In this document: positions 34,865 through 43,835 of the stretch, piece by piece | Position numbering within the stretch: the first letter of the stretch is position 1 | Layout of the letters: each line of letters starts with the position of its first letter | Made by a program: the position numbers and the translations under genes | Notes under the pieces: generated by a model | The model's input: the letters and a program-made list of their open reading frames with translations, nothing else | Told to the model about the DNA's origin: nothing | The model's database searches: none | Source: CAWGHZ01 sp963822575 | GTDB lineage: Bacteria > Pseudomonadota > Alphaproteobacteria > MPNO01 > DASWLB01 | Assembly (NCBI GenBank): GCA_963822575.1 | Contig: CAWGHZ010000003.1 | Coordinates: 310,001 to 374,000, forward strand | Direction: 5' to 3' | Length of the DNA: 64,000 nt

Positions 34865-36250
34865 CTATTCCGCCGCCTTGGCGGGCTCGGGTGCGGGCTC
34901 CGGCACGGGCGTCCGCATGGTGACGAACTCTTCCGCCGCGGTCGGATGGATGCCGACGGTCGCGTCGAACTGCGCCTTGGTCGCGCCGCACTTGATGGCG
35001 ACGGCAAGGCCCTGGACGATCTCGCCGGCGTCGGCGCCGACCATGTGGCAGCCGACGACGCGGTCGGTCGCCTTCTCGACGATCAGCTTCATCATCGTCT
35101 TCTCGGGCCGGCCGGAGACCTGGTGCTTCAGCGGCGTGAAGGTCGACCGGTAGATCGCCACCTCGCCGCAACGCTCGCGCGCCTGCTCTTCGGTCATGCC
35201 GACGACGCCGCAGGGCGGCTGACTGAACACGGCGGTCGGGATGTCCTCGTAATCCATCACGCGGTTCTGGCCGTTGAACAGGTTCGCGGTCAGCACCATC
35301 GCCTCGGCGATGGCGACGGGCGTGAGCTCCCAGCGGTGGATCACGTCGCCCAGCGCGTAGATCGACGGCACGGCGGTCTGGAAATACTCGTCCACCTCGA
35401 TGGCGCCGTTCCAGGCGCGCTTGACGCCGAGCGTGTCGAGCCCGAGCGAGGCGGAGTTGGGCGCGCGGCCGGTGGCGAACAGCACCTGGTCGGCCTCGAT
35501 GCGCATGCCGTCCTTGAGCGTCGCGATCAGCCCGTGCGCCGCCTTGTCGATGCGCGCGACGTCGGCGTCGAAGCGGAGGTCCGTGCCCTTCTTGCGCATC
35601 TCGTCGGCAAGCGTCTTGCGCACGTCGATGTCGAAGCCGCGCAGGAACAACGGTCCGCGATAGAGCTGGGTCACGTGGCTGCCAAGCCCGTGGAAGATGC
35701 CGGCGAACTCGACCGCGATGTAGCCGCCGCCGACGATCAGGACGCGCTTCGGCAGCGAGTCGAGGAAGAACGCCTCGTTCGAGGTGATGGCGAGCTCCGC
35801 GCCCGGGATCTCGGGCACCGTCGGCCAGCCGCCGACCGCGACCAAAATGTACTTGGCGGAGACGCGCTTGCCCGCGACCTCGATTTCGTTGGGGCCGGCG
35901 ACGGTGGCGCGCGCCTCGAAGATGTCGACCTTGCTGCCTTCCAGCAGGCGCTTGTAGACACCGTTGAGCCGGCCGATCTCCTTGTCCTTGTGGGCGATGA
36001 GCGTCTTCCAGTCGAACCGGTCGGGTGCGACCGTCCAGCCGTAATTCGCCGCGTCCTCGAAATCCTCGGCGAAGTGCGCGGCATAGACCAGGAGCTTCTT
36101 CGGGATGCAGCCGACATTGACGCAGGTGCCGCCGAAATAGCGCTCCTCGGCGATGGCCACCTTGGCGCCATATCCCGCCGCCATGCGCGCGGCGCGCACC
36201 CCGCCCGATCCCGCGCCGATGACGAAGAAGTCGTAGTCGTATTGGGGCAT
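34865..36250 (-). CDS. gor: Glutathione-disulfide reductase
   Basis: This FAD- and NADPH-dependent disulfide reductase regenerates glutathione. The 461-residue protein has the FAD motif VIGAGSGGVRAAR, the redox disulfide Cys43/Cys48 in GTCVNVGC, the NADPH-binding GGGYIAVEFAG, the second FAD motif (YALGDV) and the catalytic His in GIHPTAAEE. Alphaproteobacterial Gor proteins have this length and lack any N-terminal extension. The C-terminus ends in an Ala/Pro-rich tail. The VOC gene follows by 11 bases, and upstream a hairpin separates it from the succinate-semialdehyde dehydrogenase gene. Confidence 0.95.
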   Translation of the reverse strand: MPQYDYDFFVIGAGSGGVRAARMAAGYGAKVAIAEERYFGGTCVNVGCIPKKLLVYAAHFAEDFEDAANYGWTVAPDRFDWKTLIAHKDKEIGRLNGVYKRLLEGSKVDIFEARATVAGPNEIEVAGKRVSAKYILVAVGGWPTVPEIPGAELAITSNEAFFLDSLPKRVLIVGGGYIAVEFAGIFHGLGSHVTQLYRGPLFLRGFDIDVRKTLADEMRKKGTDLRFDADVARIDKAAHGLIATLKDGMRIEADQVLFATGRAPNSASLGLDTLGVKRAWNGAIEVDEYFQTAVPSIYALGDVIHRWELTPVAIAEAMVLTANLFNGQNRVMDYEDIPTAVFSQPPCGVVGMTEEQARERCGEVAIYRSTFTPLKHQVSGRPEKTMMKLIVEKATDRVVGCHMVGADAGEIVQGLAVAIKCGATKAQFDATVGIHPTAAEEFVTMRTPVPEPAPEPAKAAE

Positions 36251-36278
36251 GTCGCGATCCCGTGCCTCTCATGCGAAA

Positions 36279-36300
36279 GGGGCGGGCCCGCGCCCGCCCC
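36279..36300 (-). terminator. GC-rich hairpin, probable terminator of the gabD-like gene
   Basis: A 9-bp perfect stem (GGGGCGGGC with GCCCGCCCC) with a four-base loop. On the minus strand it lies just after the aldehyde dehydrogenase stop at 36322 and is followed by TTTC. The T-run is short, so termination may be partial. It sits ahead of the gor start codon at 36250. Confidence 0.55.
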
Positions 36301-36321
36301 CGCCTTGCGCTGCGACGCGAG

Positions 36322-37801
36322 CTAGAACCCCAGCCCGCCGACGAGGGCGTACTTGACCTCGAGGAACTCCTCGATGCCGTATTTCGACCCTTCGCGGCCG
36401 ATGCCGGATTCCTTGACGCCGCCGAACGGCACCACCTCGGAGGAGATGATGCCCTCGTTGATGCCGATGATGCCGTACTCCAGCCCCTCCATCACCCGCC
36501 AGATGCGGCCGACGTCGCGGCTGTAGAAGTACGAGGCGAGGCCGAACTCGGTGTCGTTCGCCATCTTGAGCGCCTCCGCCTCGGTCTTGAAGCGGTAGAG
36601 CGGCGCCACGGGGCCGAACGTCTCCTCGCGCGTCACCATCATGTCGGTGGTGACATCGGCAAGCACCGTCGGCTCGTAGAACGTGCCGCCGAGCCCGTGA
36701 CGCTTGCCGCCGACCACCACCTTTGCGCCCTTGGAAAGCGCGTCCTGGACGTGCTCCTCGACCTTCTCAAGCCCGGCCGTGTCGATCAGTGGGCCCTGCT
36801 CGGTCTCGCCCTTGAGCCCGTCGCCGACGCGGAGCTTCTTCACCGCCTCGGCGAGCTTCTGGGAGAACGCGTCGTAGACGCTTTCCTGCACCAGCACGCG
36901 GTTGGCGCAGACACAGGTCTGGCCGGTGTTGCGGAACTTGGACGCGATCGCGCCGTTCACGGCGGCGTCGAGGTCGGCGTCGTCGAACACGATGAACGGT
37001 GCGTTGCCGCCGAGCTCGAGCGAGACCTTCTTCACCGTCGCGGCGCACTGGGCCATCAGCAGTTTGCCGACCTCGGTCGAGCCGGTGAAGGTGAGCTTGC
37101 GCACCAGCGGGTTCGCGGTGAGCTCGCCGCCCATCGCGCCCGAGGGGCCGGTGACGACCGAGAACACGCCCTTCGGCACGCCCGCCCGCTCGGCGAGCTC
37201 GCAGAGCGCCAAGGCCGAGAACGGCGTCGCCGTCGCGGGCTTGCACACCATGGTGCAGCCGGCGGCGAGCGCCGGGCCGATCTTGCGGGTGATCATCGCC
37301 GACGGGAAGTTCCATGGCGTGATCGCGGCGCACACCCCGATCGGGTCCTTTGTCACCAGCACGCGTTTGTCGCGCGCGAAGGACGGGATGGTGTCGCCAT
37401 AGACGCGCTTGCCCTCCTCGGCGAACCACTCGATGAAGGAGGCGGCATAGGCGATCTCGCCCTTCGACTCCGCGAGTGGCTTGCCCTGCTCGGCGGTCAT
37501 CAGGACGGCGAGGTCGTCGGCGTTCGCCATCATCGAATCGGCGAGGGTGCGGAGGATCTTCGCCCGCTCCTTCGCCGTCATGGCGCGCCAGCCGGGCAGC
37601 GCGGCGTTCGCCGCCTCGATGGCGCGGCGGGTTTCCTCGGCGCCCATCTTGGGCACGGTGCCGATCACGTTGCCGGTGGCGGGGTTGGTGACGTCGATGG
37701 TCTCGTTCGACCTCGGCGCCGACCCACTGGCCATCGATGTAGCACTGCTCGCGGAACAGCTTCGCGTCCTTCAGCGGGACGCCCAGCGCGTCGAGGGGCA
37801 T
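36322..37801 (-). CDS. gabD: NAD(P)-dependent succinate-semialdehyde dehydrogenase, N-terminus split by a +1 frameshift
   Basis: This aldehyde dehydrogenase would oxidise succinate semialdehyde to succinate in 4-aminobutyrate breakdown. Motifs are PWNFPSAMITRK, LTFTGSTEVGK, VSLELGGNAP (catalytic Glu) and NTGQTCVCANR (catalytic Cys). The normal N-terminus (start at 37801, MPLDALGVPLKD then CYIDGQWVGAE) is in a different frame from the rest. Deleting one G of the GG at 37711-37712 (minus strand) joins it as VGAESNETIDVTNPATG and gives 492 residues, the family norm. Without the fix, the long frame starts at 37734 and lacks the first 22 or so residues. It may be a sequencing error or real decay. 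Confidence 0.88.
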
Positions 37802-37900
37802 GTCGGTCTCCCTATCGGTTTCCCCGAATATAGGACCCTGCGGCCCGGCTGTTAATCGCGACGGAGAAGTGCCCCATCGCCGTTCATGGTAAGATAAAAC

Positions 37901-38707
37901 ATGAATGCTTCGGACAAGCTGTTCGCGGGGTCGATCCCCGCGCTCTACGACCGTTATCTCGGGCCGCTCATCTTCGAGCCCTACGCGGCTGACCTCGCCG
38001 CGCGCGTCGCCGCGCTGTCGCCGTCGCGGGTTCTGGAGACGGCCGCCGGCACGGGCGTCGTGACGCGGGCACTGCGCCGCGCCCTCGGCCCGCGGGTCGA
38101 GATCGTCGCGACGGACCTCAACCAGCCGATGATCGACTTTGCCAAGAGCCGCGAGGCGCTGGAGGGCGTAACGTGGCAGCAGGCCGACGCGCTGGCCCTG
38201 CCCTTTGCGAATTCCGCATTCGACCTGGTCGTTTGCCAGTTCGGGGCGATGTTCTTCCCGGACAAGGCCGCCGCCTTCCGCGAGGCGCGGCGCGTTCTGC
38301 GTCCCGGCGGGACGCTCCTGTTTAACGTGTGGGACCGGATCGAAGAGAACGAAATGACGCACGTGCTGACCGAGGCCATTGCGCGGCTGTTCCCGGACGA
38401 TCCGCCGCGGTTTCTCGCGCGCACGCCGCACGGCCACTGGGACACGGCGCCGCTCGAAGCCGCGCTTGCCGCGGCGGGATTCACCAACATCCGGTTCGAA
38501 ACCGTCGCGAAGACGAGTTGGGCAGCCTCGCCGCGCGACCCGGCGATCGGGTTCTGTCACGGAACGCCGCTCCGCAACGAGATCGAGCAACGCGCGCCGG
38601 GCCGGCTGGACGAAATGACCGACGTCGCAACCGCCGCCCTTGCGGCGCGGTTCGGCGACGGCCCGATCGAGGGCAAGATCCAGGCGGTGGTGATCGCCGC
38701 GCGCTGA
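37901..38707 (+). CDS. Class I SAM-dependent methyltransferase (UbiE-like)
   Basis: A 268-residue cytoplasmic methyltransferase with motif I VLETAAGTGVVTRAL near residue 45, an acidic strand VEIVATDLNQPMIDFA, and the post-motif ARRVLRPGGTLLFNVWD. The SAM-binding domain is followed by a helical C-terminal lid of about 100 residues. Substrate unknown. It is divergent from the aldehyde dehydrogenase gene, with about 100 bases between, and converges on glmS, 34 bases away. It appears monocistronic. Confidence 0.85.
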   Translation: MNASDKLFAGSIPALYDRYLGPLIFEPYAADLAARVAALSPSRVLETAAGTGVVTRALRRALGPRVEIVATDLNQPMIDFAKSREALEGVTWQQADALALPFANSAFDLVVCQFGAMFFPDKAAAFREARRVLRPGGTLLFNVWDRIEENEMTHVLTEAIARLFPDDPPRFLARTPHGHWDTAPLEAALAAAGFTNIRFETVAKTSWAASPRDPAIGFCHGTPLRNEIEQRAPGRLDEMTDVATAALAARFGDGPIEGKIQAVVIAAR

Positions 38708-38741
38708 GCGCCTGTGCGCGTCGCGCGGGTCGCCCCCGCCC

Positions 38742-40565
38742 CTACTCCACCGTCACCGACTTGGCGAGGTTGCGCGGCTGGTCGACGTCGGTGCCCTTGA
38801 GCACCGCCGTGTGGTAGGCGAGGAGCTGAACCGGGATGGCGTAGAGGATCGGCGCGACGAAGGGGTCGACGGCGGGCAGCTCGATGGTCGCCGCCGCCAT
38901 GGTGCCGAGACTCGCGATCCCGTGCGCGTCGGAAAGGAAGATCACCCGCCCGCCGCGCGCCACCACCTCCTGCATGTTGGACGCGGTCTTGTCGAACAGC
39001 TCGTCCGACGGCGCGATCACGATCACCGGCACGGTCTCGTCGATCAGCGCGATCGGGCCGTGCTTCATCTCGCCGGCGGCGAAGCCCTCGGCGTGGATGT
39101 AGGAGATCTCCTTGAGCTTCAGCGCGCCCTCGAGCGCGATGGGAAAGCCCGTGCCGCGGCCGAGATAGATCACGTCGGTGGCGAGCGCCACCTCCTCGGC
39201 CAGCGCACGCAGCGCCTCGTCGTGCTTCAAAACGTCGGCGGCGCGCGCCGGCACCTCGATCAGCGCCGAGGAGAGCTCCGATTCGCGCGCGTCGGAGATG
39301 GCGCCGCGCGCCCGCCCGAGCGCGAGGGTGAGGCAGGCGAGCACGGTGAGCTGCGTCGTGAACGCCTTGGTCGAGGCGACGCCGATCTCCGGCCCGGCAT
39401 AGGTCATCAGCGTGGCGTCGGCCTCGCGCGCCATGGTGGATTCGGCGACGTTGACGACCGCTACCGTCGCCTGCTTCTGCGACTTGGCGTAGCGCAGAGC
39501 GGCGAGCGTGTCGGCGGTCTCGCCCGACTGCGAGATGAACAAGGCGAGCCCGCCGGGCGCCATGTCGATGGCGCGGTAGCGGAACTCCGACGCCACGTCG
39601 ATGTCGACCGGCAGGCGCGCGATGCGCTCGATCCAGTATTTGGCGACCAGCCCGGCATAGTAGGACGTGCCGCAGGCGACGATGGTGACCTCCGTCACCT
39701 TGGCGAGGTCGATCGGCAGGTCGGGAAGCTGCACGGTGCGGGTGAAGGGGTTGAGCAGCGCCGTCAGCGTGTCGCCGATCACGGCCGGCTGCTCGTAGAT
39801 CTCCTTCAGCATGAAGTGGCGGTAATTGCCTTTGCCGATCAGCGCGCCCGAGCTCGCCGTCGCGCGCACCGTCCGCTCCACCACCTGGCCCGTGGCGTCG
39901 TGGATGACGGCGCCCTTGGACGAAATCTCGGCCCAGTCGCCCTCCTCCAGGTAGCAGATCGACTGGGTGAGCGGCGCGAGCGCCAGCGCGTCCGAGCCGA
40001 TGAACATCTCGCCGTCGCCGAACCCGATCGCGAGCGGCGAGCCGCGCCGCGCCGCCATCATCAGGTCGGGGTGGCCGGTGAACACGATGCCGAGCGCGAA
40101 GGCGCCATCGAGCCGGGCGAGCGTCTTGGCCGTCGCCTCGGCGGGCGTCGCGCCCGAGCGGAGGTAGTCGGTCAGGAGGTGGACCACCGCCTCGGTGTCG
40201 GTATCGGTCTCGAACTTATGGCCCTTCGCCTCCAGCTCGACGCGCAAGTCGCGGAAGTTCTCGATGATGCCGTTATGGACGACGGCCACGCGATCGGTCG
40301 CGTGCGGGTGGGCATTGTTCTCGTTCGGCACGCCGTGCGTCGCCCAGCGCGTGTGGCCGATTCCGGTGTTGCCGGCGGCAGGGCGCGATTTCAGCATGTT
40401 TTCGAGGTTGACGAGCTTGCCCTCGGCGCGGCGCCGCTCGATTGTCCCGTCGACGAGCGTCGCGATCCCGGCGGAATCGTAACCGCGATATTCCAGCCGC
40501 TTCAGCCCCTCGATCAGGAGCGGCGCGACGGGGTTCCGGCCGACAATGCCTATGATGCCGCACAT
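38742..40565 (-). CDS. glmS: Glutamine--fructose-6-phosphate aminotransferase (isomerising)
   Basis: GlmS makes glucosamine-6-phosphate from fructose-6-phosphate and glutamine, the first step to UDP-GlcNAc. The 607-residue protein has the N-terminal glutaminase domain starting MCGIIGIVG, with Cys2 as nucleophile once Met is removed. Further marks are HTRWATHG, two SIS isomerase domains (CGTSYYAGLVAKYW, SQSGETADTLAALR) and the C-terminal PRNLAKSVTVE. The start at 40565 is fixed by the need for Cys at position 2. It follows glmU by 4 bases in the same operon. No glmS ribozyme is visible, as expected in this lineage. Confidence 0.98.
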   Translation of the reverse strand: MCGIIGIVGRNPVAPLLIEGLKRLEYRGYDSAGIATLVDGTIERRRAEGKLVNLENMLKSRPAAGNTGIGHTRWATHGVPNENNAHPHATDRVAVVHNGIIENFRDLRVELEAKGHKFETDTDTEAVVHLLTDYLRSGATPAEATAKTLARLDGAFALGIVFTGHPDLMMAARRGSPLAIGFGDGEMFIGSDALALAPLTQSICYLEEGDWAEISSKGAVIHDATGQVVERTVRATASSGALIGKGNYRHFMLKEIYEQPAVIGDTLTALLNPFTRTVQLPDLPIDLAKVTEVTIVACGTSYYAGLVAKYWIERIARLPVDIDVASEFRYRAIDMAPGGLALFISQSGETADTLAALRYAKSQKQATVAVVNVAESTMAREADATLMTYAGPEIGVASTKAFTTQLTVLACLTLALGRARGAISDARESELSSALIEVPARAADVLKHDEALRALAEEVALATDVIYLGRGTGFPIALEGALKLKEISYIHAEGFAAGEMKHGPIALIDETVPVIVIAPSDELFDKTASNMQEVVARGGRVIFLSDAHGIASLGTMAAATIELPAVDPFVAPILYAIPVQLLAYHTAVLKGTDVDQPRNLAKSVTVE

Positions 40566-40569
40566 GCGC

Positions 40570-41946
40570 TCAGCCGGCCTTCTGCGTCTTGCCGGCTTTG
40601 GCGTCCTTCTCCGCCTTCTTCCGCGCGCGGTAGCGCACCGCCCAGCCGGGCCGCTCGACCTGCTCGGCACGCTCGACGGCAAGCGCGTCAGGCGCGACGT
40701 CGGCGGTGATCACCGAGCCCGCCCCGACGATGGCGCCGTCGCCCACCTTGACCGGCGCGACCAGCGCGGTGTTGGAACCGATGAAGGCGCCCGCGCCGAT
40801 CTCGGTCTTCGACTTGAAGAAGCCGTCGTAGTTGCAGGTGATGGTGCCCGCGCCGATATTGGCGCCGGCGCCGACCCGCGCGTCGCCGATATAGCTGAGG
40901 TGGTTGGCCTTGGCGCCCGCTTCCAGCACCGCCTCCTTCACCTCGACGAAATTGCCGACATGGACGTCGCGCTCGAGCGTCGCGCCGGGGCGCAGCCGCG
41001 CGAACGGTCCGACCAGCGCGCCGGGGCCGATCGACGCCCCCTCGATATGGCAAAAGGCGCGGATCCCCACATTGTCGGCAACCGTGACGCCCTTGCCGAA
41101 GATCACGTGCGGACCGATGGTCACGTCGCGCCCGAACCGCGTGTCGGTCGCGAGATAGACCGTCTCCGGATCGGTCATGGTGACGCCCGCGTCCAGCGCC
41201 GCGGCGCGGAGGCGGCCCTGCATCACCCGCTCGGCGTCGGCGAGGTCGGCGCGCGAGTTCACTCCCATCACCTCGTCGGCGTCCTCCGCCTCGACCGTCA
41301 CGCAGCGCCAGCCGGACTCGTGCGCGAGCCCGACGATGTCGGTCAGGTAGTATTCGCTCTTGGCGTTTTCGTTGCCGATGCGGTCGAGAAGGCCGAACAG
41401 CCTCTTGCCGTCGATCGCCATGATGCCGGCGTTGCAGAGGCCGATGGCGCGTTCCTCGGCCGTTGCGTCCTTCGCCTCGACGATGCGCGCGAGCGCGCCG
41501 TCCGGCCCGACCACCAGCCGCCCATAGGCAGCGGGATCGGCAGGGCGGAAGCCCAGCACCGCGACCGCCGGGTCGCCCGGCCCGCGCCGCGCCGCGACCA
41601 GGCGCTCGACGGTGGCGGCGGTGACAAGCGGCGTGTCGCCGAACAGGACCACCACATCGCCCGCGAAGCCCGCGAGCGCCATGCGCGCCGCGCGCACGGC
41701 ATCGCCGGTGCCCCGGGGCGGGTCCTGGATGGCGACAGGCACGGGGGCGACCGCGGCGGCGACGGCCTCCATCCCCTGGCCGATGACCACCACCTTGCGG
41801 TCGAATTCGAGGGCGTCGAGCGTGGCGAGGATATGGCCGATCATCGGCCGGCCGCACACCTCGTGCAGCACCTTTGGGCGCTGCGAGCGCATGCGGGTGC
41901 CCTGGCCCGCGGCCAGGATGACGGCTGCCTTGCCTTCAAGGCTCAT
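40570..41946 (-). CDS. glmU: Bifunctional UDP-GlcNAc pyrophosphorylase / glucosamine-1-phosphate acetyltransferase
   Basis: GlmU acetylates glucosamine-1-phosphate and then forms UDP-N-acetylglucosamine for peptidoglycan and LPS. The 458-residue protein has an N-terminal uridylyltransferase domain (VILAAGQGTRMRSQRPKVLH) and a C-terminal left-handed beta-helix of hexapeptide repeats with NHLSYIGDARVGAGANIGAG. The ATG at 41946 gives the standard MSLEGKAAVILAAGQG start. The last 30 residues are Lys-rich. It is the first gene of the glmU-glmS operon. The 195 bases upstream contain its promoter region and the divergent tRNA-Val promoter. Confidence 0.97.
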   Translation of the reverse strand: MSLEGKAAVILAAGQGTRMRSQRPKVLHEVCGRPMIGHILATLDALEFDRKVVVIGQGMEAVAAAVAPVPVAIQDPPRGTGDAVRAARMALAGFAGDVVVLFGDTPLVTAATVERLVAARRGPGDPAVAVLGFRPADPAAYGRLVVGPDGALARIVEAKDATAEERAIGLCNAGIMAIDGKRLFGLLDRIGNENAKSEYYLTDIVGLAHESGWRCVTVEAEDADEVMGVNSRADLADAERVMQGRLRAAALDAGVTMTDPETVYLATDTRFGRDVTIGPHVIFGKGVTVADNVGIRAFCHIEGASIGPGALVGPFARLRPGATLERDVHVGNFVEVKEAVLEAGAKANHLSYIGDARVGAGANIGAGTITCNYDGFFKSKTEIGAGAFIGSNTALVAPVKVGDGAIVGAGSVITADVAPDALAVERAEQVERPGWAVRYRARKKAEKDAKAGKTQKAG

Positions 41947-42094
41947 GCGGATCGCGGCCCCTGGCCTCGCTGGGAGGCATCCTCCCCGGGTTCGCCCCAT
42001 CGTCCCCGGGAAAACCTAAAACACGGTGAAATTGCCACAGGCGGGCCCCGCTCGCCAGGGGGTATCCCGCCGATCTGCCTGCCCGCCCCGTTTC

Positions 42095-42124
42095 TTGACA
42101 CTCTGTGCGGGGCAGACATATATG
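42095..42124 (+). promoter_or_regulatory. Consensus-like sigma70 promoter of tRNA-Val
   Basis: A perfect -35 TTGACA (42095-42100) and a -10 TATATG (42119-42124) are separated by 18 bases. The tRNA begins 17 bases after the -10, so the transcript would start a few bases ahead of the mature tRNA. This is the best promoter match in the window. Confidence 0.75.
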
Positions 42125-42141
42125 GGCCGTCCTTGCGGCAC

Positions 42142-42216
42142 GGGCGCTTAGCTCAGCGGGAGAGCACACCCTTCACACGGGTGGGGTCGCAGGTTCAATC
42201 CCTGCAGCGCCCACCA
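42142..42216 (+). tRNA. tRNA-Val (anticodon CAC)
   Basis: A 75-base cloverleaf with acceptor stem GGGCGCT/AGCGCCC, D-stem GCTC/GAGC, anticodon stem CACCC/GGGTG around loop TTCACAC, and T-arm GCAGG/CCTGC around TTCAATC. The anticodon CAC reads GUG valine codons. CCA is encoded at 42214-42216. It is preceded by a strong promoter. Confidence 0.97.
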
Positions 42217-42487
42217 TTTTCCATGATGCCGCTCTGACCCTGTCGAAGAAGACCGCTGCTATGGGGCAGGAGTCGAGCGACGAGCCGGCACAGGCCCGAA
42301 TTCGGAAAGCGTTCCCTGCCCCCGACGGTGATCCAGGTTCAAGGTTAGTGCATGGCGTTCGTTGACACCATGGTCGGGGTGTGCGAGCGCGCGAGGGACA
42401 AGCCGCGACCATGCCGCCGTCTCTGCGATATGCTGGTACCGAAAGTGTGCATGAGGCCGGATTGGCAATTTCGATCAGAAGGACCCC

Positions 42488-43117
42488 ATGATGGACGCGA
42501 GCACGGACTTCACGATTTCGACCGTAGACCAGTTGGCGGCGCATTATGCGTCGCCGACCGAACGCGTGCTGAACAAGGAGGTCGATCGCATCGACGCGGT
42601 CGGTCGTGCCTTCATCGCCGCTTCGCCTTTCCTCGTCATGGCGACCGGGAGCGCGCGGGGCCTCGACTGCTCGCCCAAGGGCGACAGGCCAGGCTTCGTC
42701 CAGGTCGACGCGGACGGGCGGTCGCTGATGATCCCGGACCGGCGCGGCAACAACCGGCTCGACGGGCTCAAGAATTTGATCGAGAACCCGCAGGTCGGCC
42801 TGATCTTCCTCATCCCCGGCGCGAACGAGACGTACCGCGTGAATGGTCGCGGACACGTAAGCGTCGACCCGGCGCTCAAACGCCGCTTCGCGGTGAACGG
42901 GCGCGAACCCAGCGCCGTTATCGTCGTAGCGGTCGAGCAGGCGTTTCACCACTGCCCCAAGGCGCTGGTCCGGGCGGATTTGTGGCGAGCAGGTTCGGGC
43001 GATCGTCCTAGGTCCGCCCCGACGATCGGCGACTTCGCGGTGGCGCGCGATCCCCAGACGGACAAGGCGCAGTTCGATGCCGCCTACGCCGCACGCATGC
43101 CGGACGAGCTCTATTGA
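42488..43117 (+). CDS. Pyridoxamine 5'-phosphate oxidase (PPOX) family protein, MSMEG_1061-like
   Basis: A 209-residue flavin-binding split-barrel protein. Marks include a region of ATGSARGLDCSPKGDRPGFV, VDADGRSLMIPDRRGNNRLDG and NPQVGLIFLIPGANETYRVNGRG, which match the PPOX-class proteins named after MSMEG_1061. The C-terminus has HCPKALVRADLW, also typical. Such proteins bind FMN, F420 or haem; the substrate here is unknown. A second ATG directly after the first makes the start at 42488 or 42491 equivalent. It stands alone between tRNA-Val and the cupredoxin gene. Confidence 0.88.
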   Translation: MMDASTDFTISTVDQLAAHYASPTERVLNKEVDRIDAVGRAFIAASPFLVMATGSARGLDCSPKGDRPGFVQVDADGRSLMIPDRRGNNRLDGLKNLIENPQVGLIFLIPGANETYRVNGRGHVSVDPALKRRFAVNGREPSAVIVVAVEQAFHHCPKALVRADLWRAGSGDRPRSAPTIGDFAVARDPQTDKAQFDAAYAARMPDELY

Positions 43118-43445
43118 CGGACGTACGCTAGGCCGGCCTGTGTGCGCAGCGATCGGGAACTCGATCAAGCCAAGGCGGCGCTCGCAGCGTTTGACGCGAA
43201 AGCCGACAGCTGATTGACCTTCAACCGTTCGATCGACCGAAGGGGCTGGGGTCCGGTGGTCCTTCCCGCGAAAGCCGATCCCCTCTGATCACGATTTTTT
43301 GGACCTTTCGGCATACGCCGAACCGAGGCCGGCGCTCCGTTAACCCAATGTAAACCATTCGGGCTTAACCATACTTTCCTCAGCGTTCTGGCCGAAGCCG
43401 CGGGTTCGCATCCCGGCCGCCGCGCCGGAGCATCGATACGCGCGA
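43118..43445 (+). other. 328-base intergenic stretch upstream of the cupredoxin gene
   Basis: No gene is convincing here. A 23-residue open frame (43142-43213, DRELDQAKAALAAFDAKADS at its end) looks protein-like and may be a remnant of a degraded gene. An AT-richer patch near 43290-43300 (CACGATTTTTTGG) and one near 43340-43380 could hold promoter elements for the downstream gene. I see no hairpin with a T-run. Confidence 0.4.
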
Positions 43446-43832
43446 ATGATGCAGGGATTGGCGGCCCGAGTAATGAACCGCCCCTTTCCGGCAGTGCCCA
43501 AGAAGATCTACCTGGCGGCGGCCCTCGTTGCGCTGGCGGCGGCAAGCTTCCTCGTCACCACCTTCACGGCGTCCCATCCGACGGTCACGATCACCCAGCG
43601 GAACCGACACTTCCTGCCTGGCACCATTACCGTCAAGGCGGGAACCGTGCTCCATATCCTGAACGGCGACACGGTCACGCACCACATCTACGTGAAGCAG
43701 CCCGACATGCAGTTCAGCTCGGGCGAGCAGCCGGTCGGAAAGGCCGTGGACGTCCTGTTCGACCACAAGGGCGAGTTCGATGTCCGCTGCGCCATCCACC
43801 CGACGATGCACCTGAAGGTCATCGTCCGGTAG
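43446..43832 (+). CDS. Membrane-anchored cupredoxin-like copper protein
   Basis: A 128-residue protein with an N-terminal membrane anchor (about residues 20-42) and one cupredoxin domain in the periplasm. The copper ligands would be a His in THHIYVKQ, then Cys and His in VRCAIHPTMHL, with Met as the axial ligand, which is the type 1 blue-copper pattern. Similar domains occur in plastocyanin/MauL-like proteins. An alternative start is the ATG at 43473. It converges on a di-haem MauG-type gene 3 bases away, so copper and haem electron carriers sit side by side. Confidence 0.85.
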   Translation: MMQGLAARVMNRPFPAVPKKIYLAAALVALAAASFLVTTFTASHPTVTITQRNRHFLPGTITVKAGTVLHILNGDTVTHHIYVKQPDMQFSSGEQPVGKAVDVLFDHKGEFDVRCAIHPTMHLKVIVR

Positions 43833-43835
43833 GCG

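Noticed and set aside
38742..40565. A glmS ribozyme upstream of glmS
   Set aside because: Only 4 bases separate glmU from glmS, leaving no room for the ribozyme fold.
43142..43213. Short open frame ending DRELDQAKAALAAFDAKADS
   Set aside because: It looks protein-like, but is only 23 residues with no clear ribosome-binding site; I treat it as a possible remnant and not a gene.
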